A stretch of 64,000 bases of DNA from Megaustenia siamemsis (lineage: Eukaryota; Mollusca; Gastropoda; Stylommatophora; Ariophantidae): NCBI GenBank assembly GCA_032433765.1, contig JAVIAB010000092.1, positions 102,202,064 through 102,266,063 of the forward strand. The letters run 5' to 3'. The position numbers and the translations under genes were made by a program. This document shows positions 34,990 through 46,314 of the stretch, one piece after another. Each line of letters starts with the position of its first letter. Position 1 is the stretch's first letter. The notes under the pieces were generated by a model, which saw only the letters and a list, made by a program, of their open reading frames with translations, made no database searches and was not told where the DNA came from.

Positions 34990-36985
34990 ATGGTGATATG
35001 AATGATAAAGGCGGAAAAGGTAAATATAAGACTATTATAGAAAATCATGGTTTAGGAAAAATAAATGAAAGAGGAGAAAGATTAATACAATTTTGTGAAG
35101 AAAACACTTACTCTGAGCAAAATAAAAGGAAACTATATACATGGAAAAGCCCTGAAGAAAAGAAGAGGATTCATTATAATGATAAAATATAGGTAACGTA
35201 ACAGCGTCAAGAAAGCCAAAACCTACCCAGGAGCAGATATTAACTCAGTTCACAATCCTGTAATGATTAAAATGAAAGTCAATCTAAAGAGAAACAAAGA
35301 AAAGACTAATTCATCAACAATACCACTAGATATAACAGCTTGCTTTAAATCAAAAAGATATTAAAGATACTTATACAATACAAGTAAAGAAACATATCAG
35401 AAGTTACTAGAAGAAATGACTGAGCAGTACAGAAGAAAAAATCCTGATGAAACAAATGCAAAAGAAGACTGTCATTGTCAAAGATGTTTATAAATCGAAA
35501 CTATGGAAAATAAATTAGATTTAAGAGGAATGCACACAGAAATAAAGAGAATATCTAAAAAAAAAATTAAAAAGCTACAGAAAGCGGATGCATCACAGAC
35601 AAAAAAGGGAAAATGCTAACAAACAATAAAGATATAATAGTTAGAAGGCAGGAATATATAACTGAATTATTTCATGATCAAAGGGACAAGAAACCAATTA
35701 TAAAATGGACATCAGGATATAAAATCTTAAAATCTGAGGTGAAAAAGCTATACTATAATCTTGCTAAAAGTTATACAAGGACGGATTCAGAATCAAATCA
35801 ATATAGAATTAGAACAACAATTTGGATTTGTGAAAAACAGTGGAACGAAAGAAGTAATATTCTGCATGAGGACATTAATCGAAAAGTACACAGAAGTAAA
35901 AAAAAATAATATATGCCAGCTTCATAGACTACACCAAAGCTTTTGATAGAATACACCATAAACAATTGGCTAAAAGATTTTTGATGACACAGACATACGA
36001 CTAATATGTAATTTATACTGGGAGCAAACAGCAATAATAAAATATAACAAAGAGAACTCTACACCCATTGATATAAAAAGAGGAGTAAGACAGGGATGCA
36101 TCTTATCAAGCTTGTTCAATCTATACACTGAGCAAGTCTTTAAAAACATCACTGAGATATCAGGTTTAAACATTAATGGAAAGATAATCAATAACCTAAG
36201 ATATGCTGAAGATACTGTACTACTAGCAGAAAATCCTAACGATCTACAACAATTACTTACTGAAATAAACATGACAAGCAAAAAATATGGACTAGATATG
36301 AATATCAAAAAGATAATGAACATAAACAAAGATAATACTGAAAACCTACAGCGGATATCAAAGTTGAAGAAATAGACTTGGAGACAGTATAGAGCTACAA
36401 CTACCTTGGACAAACTATAACCAGTGATGGAAAATGTAAAACTGAAATAAACAAAAGAATAGGACTGGCAAAGAGTAATTGTAATGCCATGAACAATATA
36501 CTAACATCAAAACAGATAACACCAGGGCAAACACTAAGAATAGCAAAATGTTACATCTTCTCAGCATTCCTGTATGTTGCAGAAACATGGACATTAGACA
36601 AGAAAACAGATCAGAAAATTGAAGCTTTTGAAATGTGGATTTACAGAAGAATAGGTAGAATTGGGTGGAAAGAAAAGAAAACAAACGATGAAGTCTTAAA
36701 ACAACTAAAAATGAAAACATAACTACTAAACACAATTTAAACGAGGCAAATGGGATATGTGGGCCATGTTAAAAGACACAGCGGCCTACTAAAAGTAATC
36801 TTTGGAGAGAGACAAGGTAAAGGAGACAGTGGTAGACCAAAACTAACATGGACGAGCAACATCAAAAGATGGATAAGTCAGCCTATGACAGTCTGCACCA
36901 TCAAAGCAAGAGACAGCGGAATTGCGATCCATGGTAGCTTACCTTCGATGCGAAGACGGCATTCAATGATTGATCTGCTCAGTGT
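34990..36985 (+). pseudogene. LINE family B, endonuclease-RT relic
   Basis: It starts in the endonuclease (HGLGKINERGERLIQFCEEN, KLYTWKSPEEKKRIHYND, as in RTE/BovB-type proteins). A linker follows (RRQEYITELFHDQRDKKP, 35640-35690). RT comes next: QFGFVKNSGTKEVIFCMRTL at about 35820; motif A FIDYTKAFDRI (35922-35950, one frameshift); motif B RQGCILSSLFNLYTEQ (36088-36130); motif C as RYAEDTVLLAE (36199-36230; YAED in place of YADD). Thumb and tail are FEMWIYRRIGRIGWKEKKTN and GDSGRPKLTWTSNIKRW, ending HSMIDLLSV at about 36985. It is the longest LINE relic here, disabled by frameshifts. Confidence 0.85.
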
Positions 36986-36999
36986 ATAAGTTGAATAAA

Positions 37000-38600
37000 C
37001 ATAATAATAGAATGCAGTCCTGCCAGTCTCCGCTTTTTATGTCAATAGGTGCAGAGTTCTCATTATTGTATTTTATCATAGATGTTTGTTCCCAATATAA
37101 ATTACATTCAGCCTTATGTCAGCATCATCCATATGTATAACTTTCAGGCATTTTATTTATTGTTTATTGTGTATTCTGTAAAAAGTTTAGGTGTAGTCTA
37201 TGAAGCATGCATAAATTGATTTGTTTGCTTCTATATATTTTTCTATTAACATTTGCATGCAGAACATGGCTTATCTTGTCCCACTTATCTTTCTATGTGC
37301 AAATTGTTGTTCTGTTAATTCCATGTTGACTTTGTTTTGTATTCCTGTTTGTAAAATTTTAAGTAAGATTTTTGTTGTATGGCTCATTAAAATTATTGTT
37401 CTAAAGTCACTGCACTGCACAGTACCAATCTTCGTATGCAAAATAATAAATACTGATGTTATTAGTTGACATGGTATATATCCTGTGTTGTATATCATTG
37501 CATGGGTCTGTGATTAAACTATCCCAAAAACCTCTAGGGCTTTTATCGTTTCCGTCTGTGTGCTCTCTCATCCTACATATTTTTTTCTAAATTTGTCATT
37601 GTGTTCATAACTTTCTCTACTTCAGATTTTAAGATTTTATATAATGACACATATATAATGGTTGGCTTCTTATTTCTAACATCTTCAAACAGCTCTGGTA
37701 TTTATTCCTGCCATCTGTTGATGATATCTTTACTGTCTGTTAACATTTCTCCTTTTTTGTTGTTTCTTTACATCACACATCTATGACTTTTTAAAATCGT
37801 ATTGGTTATTCTTTTTATTTATGTGTGCATCGTTTTTAAATCTTGTTTCTTTTCATGATTGTTATTTCCAGACATCTTTAATTGAGCCAGACCTCTTTAA
37901 CCTGTCTGCACAAACTGTGGACATCGTTATCTATCTTGGTGAATGGGCTAGTGTTCTTTTGTCTGTCTTCTTTTATCTATTTTTTTCTCCAAAATGACTT
38001 CAGTCATCCATTTTTGTCTTCTGATCTTTTCCTTTTTAGGTAAGATATTATTGCCTTCTTGTATTATTTTTTATGCAATGCCAATTGATTACATTTTTCA
38101 TCAAGATTTTCCATTTTATATTGCTCTATGCCTTTCTTATAACAATTTATGGTATATATATTTTACTTGTATTTTATATGTACGGTAAAAATGTATCTGA
38201 CTCAGAACTTTCATGTCCAGTGGTATTCTTTGTGTAATTTTCCTCTGTCTCTTTAATTTTATTTTCATTTTGATCATAATTGGGACATGATCTGAGTTAA
38301 TTTATTTATTCTGGAAATGTTTTGACTTATATGCTTTTATTTCTAAATCTGTCTTTGATAATTATGAATGTCACCAGCGCCTGTCTGTTCCCCGTGTGAA
38401 CCTACTCTGCTAATTACATCTGGTTGCTGATTTTGTTTGACCACAATACATTGAGATTATTATTCTTAGTCTGTTGTATGAAATGATTGTAGCATGATTG
38501 ACAGTTCTTGTTTCGCTCTTCAAAATTCAGACTCATAAAGTCCCTGATAGTAAATAGCTCTCATGCATCATTAAGTTTGGTTTTGTATTGAAGTTGCATA
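37000..38600 (-). pseudogene. LINE family B, endonuclease-RT relic (inverted neighbour)
   Basis: Minus-strand landmarks in order: INSDHVPIMIKMKIKLKRQR (about 38300, end of endonuclease), WQEYIPELFEDVRNKKPTI (about 37700), LITSVFIILHTKIGTVQCSD and TKILLKILQTGIQNKVNMEL (37320-37470), QQFAHRKISGTRQAIFCMQM, CFIDYT (motif A, about 37200), and a motif B remnant followed by FNLYTEQ near 37005. The palm C motif and thumb are absent; the copy ends against the 3' end of the plus-strand family B copy. Many stops. Confidence 0.78.
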
Positions 38601-38690
38601 ATTTCTATAATGAGTGACGAAAAAAGATGAAGATTGTTGTTTGTAATGCACACACGATGCTAGTTTGGAAAACGCTGGTACACGCGTATA

Positions 38691-39112
38691 CAACCTGCCT
38701 TTAATTAAATGCCCCAGAGAAGCCTAATTTTCAGCCTATTTTCATGTGCAACAACCTGCCTTTAATTAAATGCCCCAGAGAAGCCTAATTTTCAGCCTAT
38801 TTTCATGTGCAACAACCTGCCTTTAATTAAATGCCCCAGAGAAGCCTAATTTTCAGCCTATTTTCATGTGCATCAACCTGCCTTTAATTAAATGCCACAA
38901 GAAGCCTAATTTTCAGCCTATTTTCATGTGCAACAACCTGCCTTTAATTAAATGCCACAAGAAGCCTAATTTTTAGTCTATTTTCATGTGCAACAACCTG
39001 CCTTTAATTAAATGCCACAAGAAGCCTAATTTTTAGTCTATTTTCATGTGCAACAACCTGCCTTTAATTAAATGCCCCAGCCTAATTTTTAGCCTATTTT
39101 CATGTGCAACAT
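38691..39112. repeat. 61-bp tandem repeat, 7 copies
   Basis: Starts lie at 38691, 38752, 38813 and about every 60 bp after that (CAACCTGCCTTTAATTAAAT). Left copies have GCCCCAGAGAAGCC, middle copies a 1-bp shorter GCCACAAGAAGCC; the last is deleted internally. Confidence 0.93.
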
Positions 39113-39114
39113 GA

Positions 39115-39260
39115 TTTTCTCACTCTAATCACTGTACTCAAATTACCAGTGTCGGTGTATTCGATTGGAAGACTATAGACTGTAGCACATTCTTGTAAAT
39201 CTCTTCTTTAAAGCTATCAGTGAAGAAAGGAGAAGATTTCACTTACATTGTTCATGATCA

Positions 39261-39297
<37 letters not shown>

Positions 39298-39500
39298 GGT
39301 CTGATAGGCTGGCAGTTAAATACACTGAAGTAGCTCCACGCAAGCTTCTAGATGTTTATTAAAAGGTACGAGAATGAAACATTAAGGGACATATTTGTAA
39401 ATATAACGAAAAATCACGAAGGTCAGCAGGCATTAATAAGAGTAAAGACAAAGATAAAAAGCCTAAAAATGATACATGTACTAACAATTTAATAAGCGAA
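39115..39500. other. Spacer with an (ATT)n tract
   Basis: It contains (ATT)n at about 39261-39296. Nothing else was recognised. Confidence 0.6.
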
Positions 39501-39512
39501 TATAATTACAAT

Positions 39513-40160
39513 GTTGAATAAAAACGATGTTCATGGGCATATACAGCGCAGGTGAAAGGGCAAATGGTGCATGAGGATAGTGGTGCTTTTTCGCAAACAA
39601 CGAGCAGCATGACAGTGGAGGTTTTAGCAGTCACTAAGGCAATGACATGGCTCGAAACACAGTCTTTCGCAGGAGTATGTTTTCTCAGTGACTCCATGAG
39701 TATGCTCAAGAAGGTTGAGGCTGGGTGGAGGCGAAGAGAGTGGTTGAAATCCCTGCAGCTGTCAACTTTAAAAGAAATCGTCTTCATCTACGTACCTGGC
39801 CACTCTGGAGTGCAAGGGAACGAACGAGCTGACAAGCTTGCTGAAAAGGCTAAAATTTCAGATGGCAACGCCATGGACAGCGCAGACATTTTACACGCAA
39901 TCCGCGAGGCGGGAAGAGTAGCAGACTTTCGAGACGACAAGGATTCAAACGCAATGGCGAGACTAACGCATAGTCGCGTAAGGCTTGGCACAGCTAAGAG
40001 CGAACATTTTTCAGGACGCCAGAGGTGTATGGTTAACCAACTGCGAACCGGCACGATCAGCCGTCACACACTTGTGAATTTACTCGAAAGGAAATCGGAG
40101 CACTTATGGGTATGCCCCTTGTGCAAGGAGGATGATCTTTCGACTAATTAATTAACTAAC
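39513..40160 (+). mobile_element. Jockey-like LINE, 5'-truncated RNase H copy with TSD
   Basis: The open frame at 39552-40151 (199 codons, and readable in frame from about 39532 as CSWAYTAQV) covers RNase H from just after motif 1. The motif 2 Glu is in SSMTVEVLAVTKAM, the motif 3 Asp in FLSDSMSMLKKVE, and motif 4 is PGHSGVQGNERADKLAEKA. The tail follows (RVRLGTAKSEHFSGRQR, NQLRTGTISRHTL, EHLWVCPLCKEDD). The motif 1 Asp lies upstream of the truncation, so the enzyme is incomplete. A tail of TAATTAATTAACTAAC follows. TAATTACAAT occurs at 39503-39512 and 40161-40170, a plausible 10-bp TSD. It is the youngest-looking Jockey-type copy here, and is an element fragment, not a host gene. Confidence 0.85.
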
Positions 40161-40170
40161 TAATTACAAT

Positions 40171-41027
40171 CTTCTTCAACTCACAACCTTTGTTATGCCC
40201 TTAGTTTATCGTGCATGATTGCTTCTGTAGACAAAACGTTCGTTCTCTTGTTGTTGAGAACGTTAGATAGTTGTACAGTCTAACTGGTTGATTTTCAGTC
40301 ACAAGCGGCAGTGTCTCTGAGACCTATTTTGTGAACGTATGCTCTGAAACCACATTGCCCTGTTATAACTTAAAAGTTCCTGTTTGCTTAAGTTTCTTAA
40401 ACCTGTTTATACTGTCTCGTTCTGGCTCGTATATTTCGAGCAGTTCTCTTTATACCTTTTTCATTGCATGTTTTAGGTGAGTCTTTACGTTTCTGAAGCT
40501 CTTGAGTGGGCTCGGCTCTTAAAGGCTTCCACTTGTCTGGACAAATTCAAGTGCCTCTCAATTCCAGGGATGCTGAAAAGGTTTGGCATGAAATGAGGCT
40601 TTAATTCTTTATCTTCGGCGTTTCTGTTTTCAGGAGAAGACCCATGCAGCGTTGTGTCAAAGTATACAACTAAGATGAGATATTTAATTTCTTGAGCCAG
40701 ATACATCTGATCTCGTGGCGTTAAATGTTGAGACCTGTTGCGACCTAAATCACTTGGTAATATTGCACAGCCTGTTATCAGGACATATAGGTAAATAAAG
40801 TAGCATCGTTGAGCCGACGTCACTAGTTATCAGTTAACAACCAAATGATCTCGTTTCATTCACTGACCCCGTATAAGATTAAACACATCATCGAACTATT
40901 AACTTTAACTTTGAACTCTTTCAGTACAGAAGGTTTTTATCAATGCAACCGAAGTGATTTCAGAGGGAACATTTTTCATGGTTTTAAATATCAGTCTACA
41001 TATTTATATTTATCTAATACGTCTAAC

Positions 41028-41028
<1 letters not shown>
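40171..41028. other. Spacer without recognised genes
   Basis: The 112-codon minus frame at 40485-40823 has no recognised domain. It is the least repeat-like open frame of its length here, but nothing supports expression. Confidence 0.3.

Positions 41029-41030
<2 letters not shown>

Positions 41031-41081
<51 letters not shown>
41031..41081. repeat. (AT)n microsatellite
   Basis: A pure AT dinucleotide tract of about 50 bp. Confidence 0.97.
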
Positions 41082-41083
<2 letters not shown>

Positions 41084-41266
41084 TTTTTAGCTAATTGAAC
41101 ACGGAATTAGATTTCACCAATACCAAGATGATACAAGACATGTACAAAGAATATGGTTTGATGACGGTTAACACTAATCACATTGAGAGAGGCGCACTGT
41201 GCGGGACTGAAATTGGCATGGCGTACAGTGCGTCGAAACGTACGGAAAGCGTTAACTTACGTGTCG

Positions 41267-41506
41267 TTCGTAAAACCGTGCAGTCATCATAGCCGTCGAA
41301 AAGAGTCTCTAACTCTATCTAACCAGATCTCCCACTTCTCTTGCCATTCGTAAAACCGTGCAGTCATCATAGCCGTCGAAAAGAGTCTATATCTCTATCT
41401 AAACAGATCTCCTACTTCTCTTGCCATTCGTAAAACTGTGCAGTCATCATAGCCGTCGAAAAGAGTCTCTAACTCTATCTAACCAGATCCCCACTTCTCT
41501 TGCCAT
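41267..41506. repeat. 80-bp tandem repeat, 3 copies, from a LINE 3' end
   Basis: Unit starts are 41267, 41347 and 41427 (TTCGTAAAACCGTGCAGTCA). On the minus strand each unit holds GAAGTGGGAGATCTGG-type sequence and a CTCTTTTCGACGGC segment that align with the last coding bases of family K at 1150-1200. The array thus looks like a triplicated 3' terminus of the family K copy next to it. Confidence 0.85.
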
Positions 41507-41970
41507 AGAACTTTTTGATGTCTTGAAAACACCTTCTTCTTGTTTGTCTCTGTCTCGTCATCCTGGAACCATGCTTTCCATTATTGTTTTTTTTTTTTTC
41601 AAATCCCGCTGTGATTTTTGACGTGGCCGTGGTATTTTAATTTTCTCCGTATGATGTCTATAAGCCTATTCTTTTCAATATTTATGTCTTTTAATATATG
41701 TCTTCATTGCTCTTTTTCATCATCCAAGGTATCCTAATATTTTTGATGCAGCATTTTGTTTTCAAGTAATCAATTTTCTTCACAGCTGTTTGCAAGATTG
41801 TCCATGATTCACATCTATAGTATGCTTTTGAGGATATACATGCACTCAGTAGTTTTATTTTTATTGATTTGTTTGTATTGTGCTAAATGTTCCTCATAGT
41901 GTTTCATTTTGTGTTGATATTGTTAATTCGCTTTGATTACCTTCTGACAGTCTTTGTTTTTAATTATTAA
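41507..41970 (-). pseudogene. LINE family K, RT thumb relic
   Basis: The minus strand is clearly homologous to 1215-1640, with landmarks such as CTTGCAAACAGCTGTGAAGA (41770-41790) and the CATGATTC segment. No intact motif is left; the frame is broken throughout. Confidence 0.65.
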
Positions 41971-42184
41971 AAATGTTCAAATTTTAACCTTAGAAACTGA
42001 AGTATTCTTATTTGGGCGAAATCTTGCTAAGAGAAATGTCTAAACTTCTTATTCAAGCTAAGCAAACTGCTGCATCTGATAATCAAAAGCTTTGGTGTAA
42101 GCCATAAAATAACTTTAATATCACGATAACGATGAGAAACATCTCGATTTTTCCATTTTATCACAGTATTGTTTTTACCAGTGG

Positions 42185-42780
42185 CATATAGTAATTTTGC
42201 TGATGACATAGCTCTCCTTCACGCAATCACCAACAGATGCAAGATTAGATGAGCACACTTGACGTAAGATCACAACAGCTGGAACAACTAAAAATAGAGA
42301 TAAGATCAATATAATGTGAATTAATGCCGTTGGCAATAATCAAATAACAATAGAAGAAATACTTCTACTACGCGTAAAATCATATATATCTGGGCAGTAA
42401 TACAGGCACAGAAAAAGGAGGAATAGAGAAGGATACCAAAATAAGAAAACAAAAAATAGAAGCTTTAATTGCACTAAGAAATATATGGAAGTCAGAAGAA
42501 ATTAAGGGAAATGCGAAAATAAATGTTTTAAAATTACATTGTTAAATCTATCCTATCAAATGGCCATGAATCACGAGAACAATTAAAATGACAGTCACGA
42601 AGAAACAGACATAAATGGATGCTGTCACAGAATAAAATAATAGAAATGGCTTAACAAAATCACTGACGTAGACTTATAGGAAAGCACCAGTAAAAAGCAG
42701 TATTGCTTGTCTGTGAAGTTAACAAGTGGAGCGGGATAAAGTAATGAATGTCTATTAATACAGCAAGTGAGGTAATGGAG
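42185..42780 (+). pseudogene. LINE family C, RT relic (FADD)
   Basis: NFADDIALLHAITNRC at 42192-42240 is RT motif C. Downstream are NAVGNNQITIEEI-like thumb sequence and, at 42600-42700, the same GCT-RIK-W stretch found at 30210. It is the most 5' part of family C seen here. Stops and frameshifts abound. Confidence 0.6.
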
Positions 42781-42947
42781 TGGGAATTTCAAAAATGGTC
42801 ATCTTCATTGGTTTGTAATAGGTTTCTCTCATTCCTACTCAAATGAAAAAAAAAGTTTATAAATGAAGAGGGAAAAGCATGATGCTGAGCTATTTCTTTA
42901 TTGGTTTTAGTCTCAAGTATGGCAGTCATTTTTTCCGTTAGGCACAA

Positions 42948-44325
42948 ATGATATTGGCACAGATAATATTGACAAAAAATGATATTGGCACAGATAATAT
43001 TGACAAAAATGATATTGGCACAGATAATATTGACAAAATTGATATTGGCACAGATAATATTGACAAAATTGATATTGGCACAGATAATATTGACAAAAAT
43101 GATATTGGCACAGATAATATTGACAAATATGATATTGGCACAGATAATATTGACAAAAATGATATTGGCACAGATAATATTGACAAAATTGATATTGGCA
43201 CAGATAATATTGACAAAAATGATATTGGCACAGATAATATATTGACAAAAATTATATTGGCACAGATAATATTGACAAAATTGATATTGGCACAGATGAT
43301 ATTGACAAAATTGATATTGGCACAGATAATATTGACATTGATAATATTGGCACAGATAATATTGACAAAAATGATATTGGCACAGATAATAATGACATTG
43401 ATAATATTGGCACAGATAATATTGACAAAAATGATATTGGCACAGATAATATTGACAAAAATTGATATTGGCACAAATAATATTGACATTGATGATATTG
43501 CACAGATAATATTGATAAAAATGATATTGGCACAGATAATATTGACAAAAATTGATATTGGCACAAATAATATTGACATTGATGATATTGGCACAGATAA
43601 TATTGATAAAAATGATATTGGCACAGATAATATTGACAAAAATTGATATTGGCACAAATAATATTGACATTGATGATATTGGCACAGATAATATTGACAA
43701 AAATTATATTGACACAGATAATATTGACATTGATGATATTGGCACAGATAATATTGACATTGATGATATTGACACAGATGATACTGACAAAGATGATATT
43801 GACAAAAATGATATTGACATAATTGATATTGACAAAAATGATATTGACATAATTGATATTGACACAAATAATAATGACATAAATGATATTGTCATAATTG
43901 ATATTGACACAAATGATATTGATACAGATGATATTGATACAGATGATATTGACATAAATGATATTGACACAAATGATATTGATACAGATGATATTAACAT
44001 AATGATATTGATACAAATGATATTGATATAGATGATATTGACATAATTGGTATTGATACAAATTATATTGATACAGATGATATTGACATAATTGATATTG
44101 ACACAAATGATATTGATACAGATGATATTGACATAAATGATATTGACATAAATGATATTGACATAAATGATACTGACACAAATGATATTGACATAAATGA
44201 TACTGACACAAATGATATTGACATAAATGATACTGACACAAATTATTTTGACATAAATGATATTGATACATATGATATTGACATTAATGATACTGACACA
44301 AATAATCTTGATATCAATGATACAT
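42948..44325. repeat. 15-bp/30-bp minisatellite, about 92 units
   Basis: The basic 15-bp unit is GATATTGACACAAAT-like. In 42948-43700 two 15-mers alternate (GATATTGGCACAGAT and AATATTGACAAAAAT), giving a 30-bp dimer; from about 43730 the 15-bp unit repeats with many variants (GACATAAAT, GATACAGAT). Since 15 is a multiple of 3 and stops are rare, both strands are open for 80 to 339 codons (DIGTDNIDKN; CQYYLCQYHF). These are artefacts, not genes. Confidence 0.95.
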
Positions 44326-44429
44326 AAATGACTCTGATTCCATACAGGTTTGGTTTCCGCTCGGTTTAACCATGACCGCCATTTTGTTGTTCACTGGGAC
44401 GATGGCGATCCGTGGAGTACTGGGAAAAT

Positions 44430-44965
44430 AACGGATATGGTTTGGCCACGTGACGTGGTCATTTGGGAAGGTAATAATTAGACAAAATGAAGGCGAAGGC
44501 GCGCCTCACAGCATCAGAGCTGGAAGTTGTCAGCGAACCACAGCTGATGGCCTGCGCCAGGATCGGTGAACCAGAACCATCCAGACCCTGCTCCACCTCT
44601 CCGTGGTGCCTCTAGTAACAGACTAACCTGTCTAGTCTGGCCAAGCGAGTAGGGATAGAAGAGGGAAGATAACCCGGTACTCAAAAATGTCATGCTGAAG
44701 TCGGATGTGTTGGGCCGAAAGGCGCAAATATCACAGTTATACTGCAAACCACAACACAACGCAGACACGCCCACTTAACGTCCTTTTAAGGGCGGATGAT
44801 GAAGAGGTACACTCTTTTAGTCATCGGGTGAAGGCAAGCAAGACGAAATGAAAAGATAATATCAAAGAATGGACAGGCCTCGACTTCGCAGAGTCCCAAA
44901 GAATGACTGAAAATTGCAATGAATAGAGAGGTTGAAGGTCAGCAGTTCCGTTATGATCCTCAAGG
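44430..44965 (+). pseudogene. LINE family E-like relic with unrelated middle
   Basis: 44438-44465 (ATGGTTTGGCCACGTGAC) is the MVWFGHVT-type motif out of frame. 44850-44950 translates to NEKI, NGQASTSQSPKE and AMNREVEGQQFRYDPQGH, matching the end of family E. The intervening 270 bp (about 44500-44780) is GC-richer and unrecognised. AG-rich tails follow to 45120. Confidence 0.45.
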
Positions 44966-44999
44966 TCACTAGAAGAAGAAGGATAAAAAGAAACAGAAG

Positions 45000-45615
45000 A
45001 AGAAATAAGACGAGGAAGAAGAAGAAGTAGAAGAAAAAACAGGAAGAGGAAAAAGGGTAAGAATGAAAAAGAAAGAAAGATAGAAAGAAGAAGAAGAAGG
45101 GTAACACTGTAGAAGAAGAGGAATGAGAATAAAAATCCGGTTATCTGATATCTATTTATTACTATGTTGAAAGTAGAAACACGATTGCATTTATCATACG
45201 TAGCTTTCAGAGGAAAGAAAAACTAGAGAAATAGACAAGTCACAACGTCTAGAAACATTAAGCAGAAATAATTCACAGAAATAATACAATCGGTTTAAAA
45301 ATAGCATGCGAGAATGGGCTCACTAATGGAGCAGCTTCGTTATGATCCCACATTCAAAAGAACATAGAAGTGTATCCCGGAGACAGAATCATTTGTTTCC
45401 ATTAAGAGTGACACGCTTTTGGTTTAGGAGAGACGAAAGTTATTACAGAGAAGAGTATGATTGATAGCGGTATTAATCTATTGAAAGACAGACAGACAGA
45501 CAAAATAATGTAAAATATTTTGTTAGCTGTAAGAAAGAGGTGGTGTCGACAGTAAAAATATACGTATAGTGTGTTACTCAGTTAAAAAATAAAGAGCGTT
45601 CCATGACATAAAAAT
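45000..45615. other. AG-rich then unassigned spacer
   Basis: 45000-45125 is dominated by GAAGAAGAA-type purine runs. Nothing was recognised after that. Confidence 0.5.
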
Positions 45616-45619
45616 ATAT

Positions 45620-46205
45620 CATCATCATCATGTGCCAGGCCGGTTGGCGTAGGCGATCGTGTACTTCCACAATCTTCTATCTACAGCGCATCGTATTAGT
45701 TCTGTTGTTGACTTGTTTTCCATGCCATGACACCAAGCTATCTAGTATTTTCTATCTTTGTCGTCCGCGATCTCTATTTCCTTTTATTTTGTCAGTTGTA
45801 ACCAAGTATTTCAACTTTCCTCTTCTCATGATGTGCCCAAAAAATGTTGATTGTTTCTTTCTGATGTTTTTTTTAATGATCTCCCTTTTTGTTTTGGCCT
45901 CTTTGAGAATTTCCTCATTGGTCTTTTTAGCTGTCCAGGGAACTTTCAACATTCTTCTGAGAAATCCCATCTCTGTGGCCAATAACCGTCTTTAAATGTG
46001 TTTGTCTACTGTCCATGTTTCGCTTCCATAGGTTAGAATTGGTTCTATATAGCATCGAAGAGCTGTCTTTCACAGTTCTATTGACATAGATTTGTTACAT
46101 AAGACATTTTTCATTTTCTGAAATGGAATTTTGGCCTGAGCTATTCTACTTTTTGTTTCTGTGGTGCATCTTCTATCTGATGTTATTATTGTGTGCAAGT
46201 ATAAA
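45620..46205 (-). pseudogene. LINE family A (second subfamily), RT thumb to 3' end
   Basis: The 76-codon minus frame (45752-45982) reads TEMGFLRRMLKVPWTAKKTN, EEILKEAKTKREIIKKNIRK and STFFGHIMRRGKLKYLVTTD. Upstream (46000-46190) are YGSETWTVDK-like and SRIAQAKIPFQKMKN stretches. The 3' end is at 45620, in a CATCATCATCATG tail. It shares subfamily wording with the nested 33350-33581 copy. Confidence 0.8.
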
Positions 46206-46314
46206 AATAAATGCATTTTAAAAATGTATGAATGTTGAAGGAAGATGGAGTGTTAACATTCACCTTACTAGGTCATACAACTTGAAGGTGAGGGACTAAT
46301 GCTCTTCCTAATTG

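Noticed and set aside
40485..40823. 112-codon minus-strand frame as a host exon
   Set aside because: No known domain, splice context or repeat-free neighbourhood supports it. Listed only as a spacer.
42789..44271. Long frames (303, 309 and 339 codons minus; 232 and 159 plus) in the 15-bp array
   Set aside because: All are overlapping readings of the same short repeat on both strands, with no flanking coding signal.
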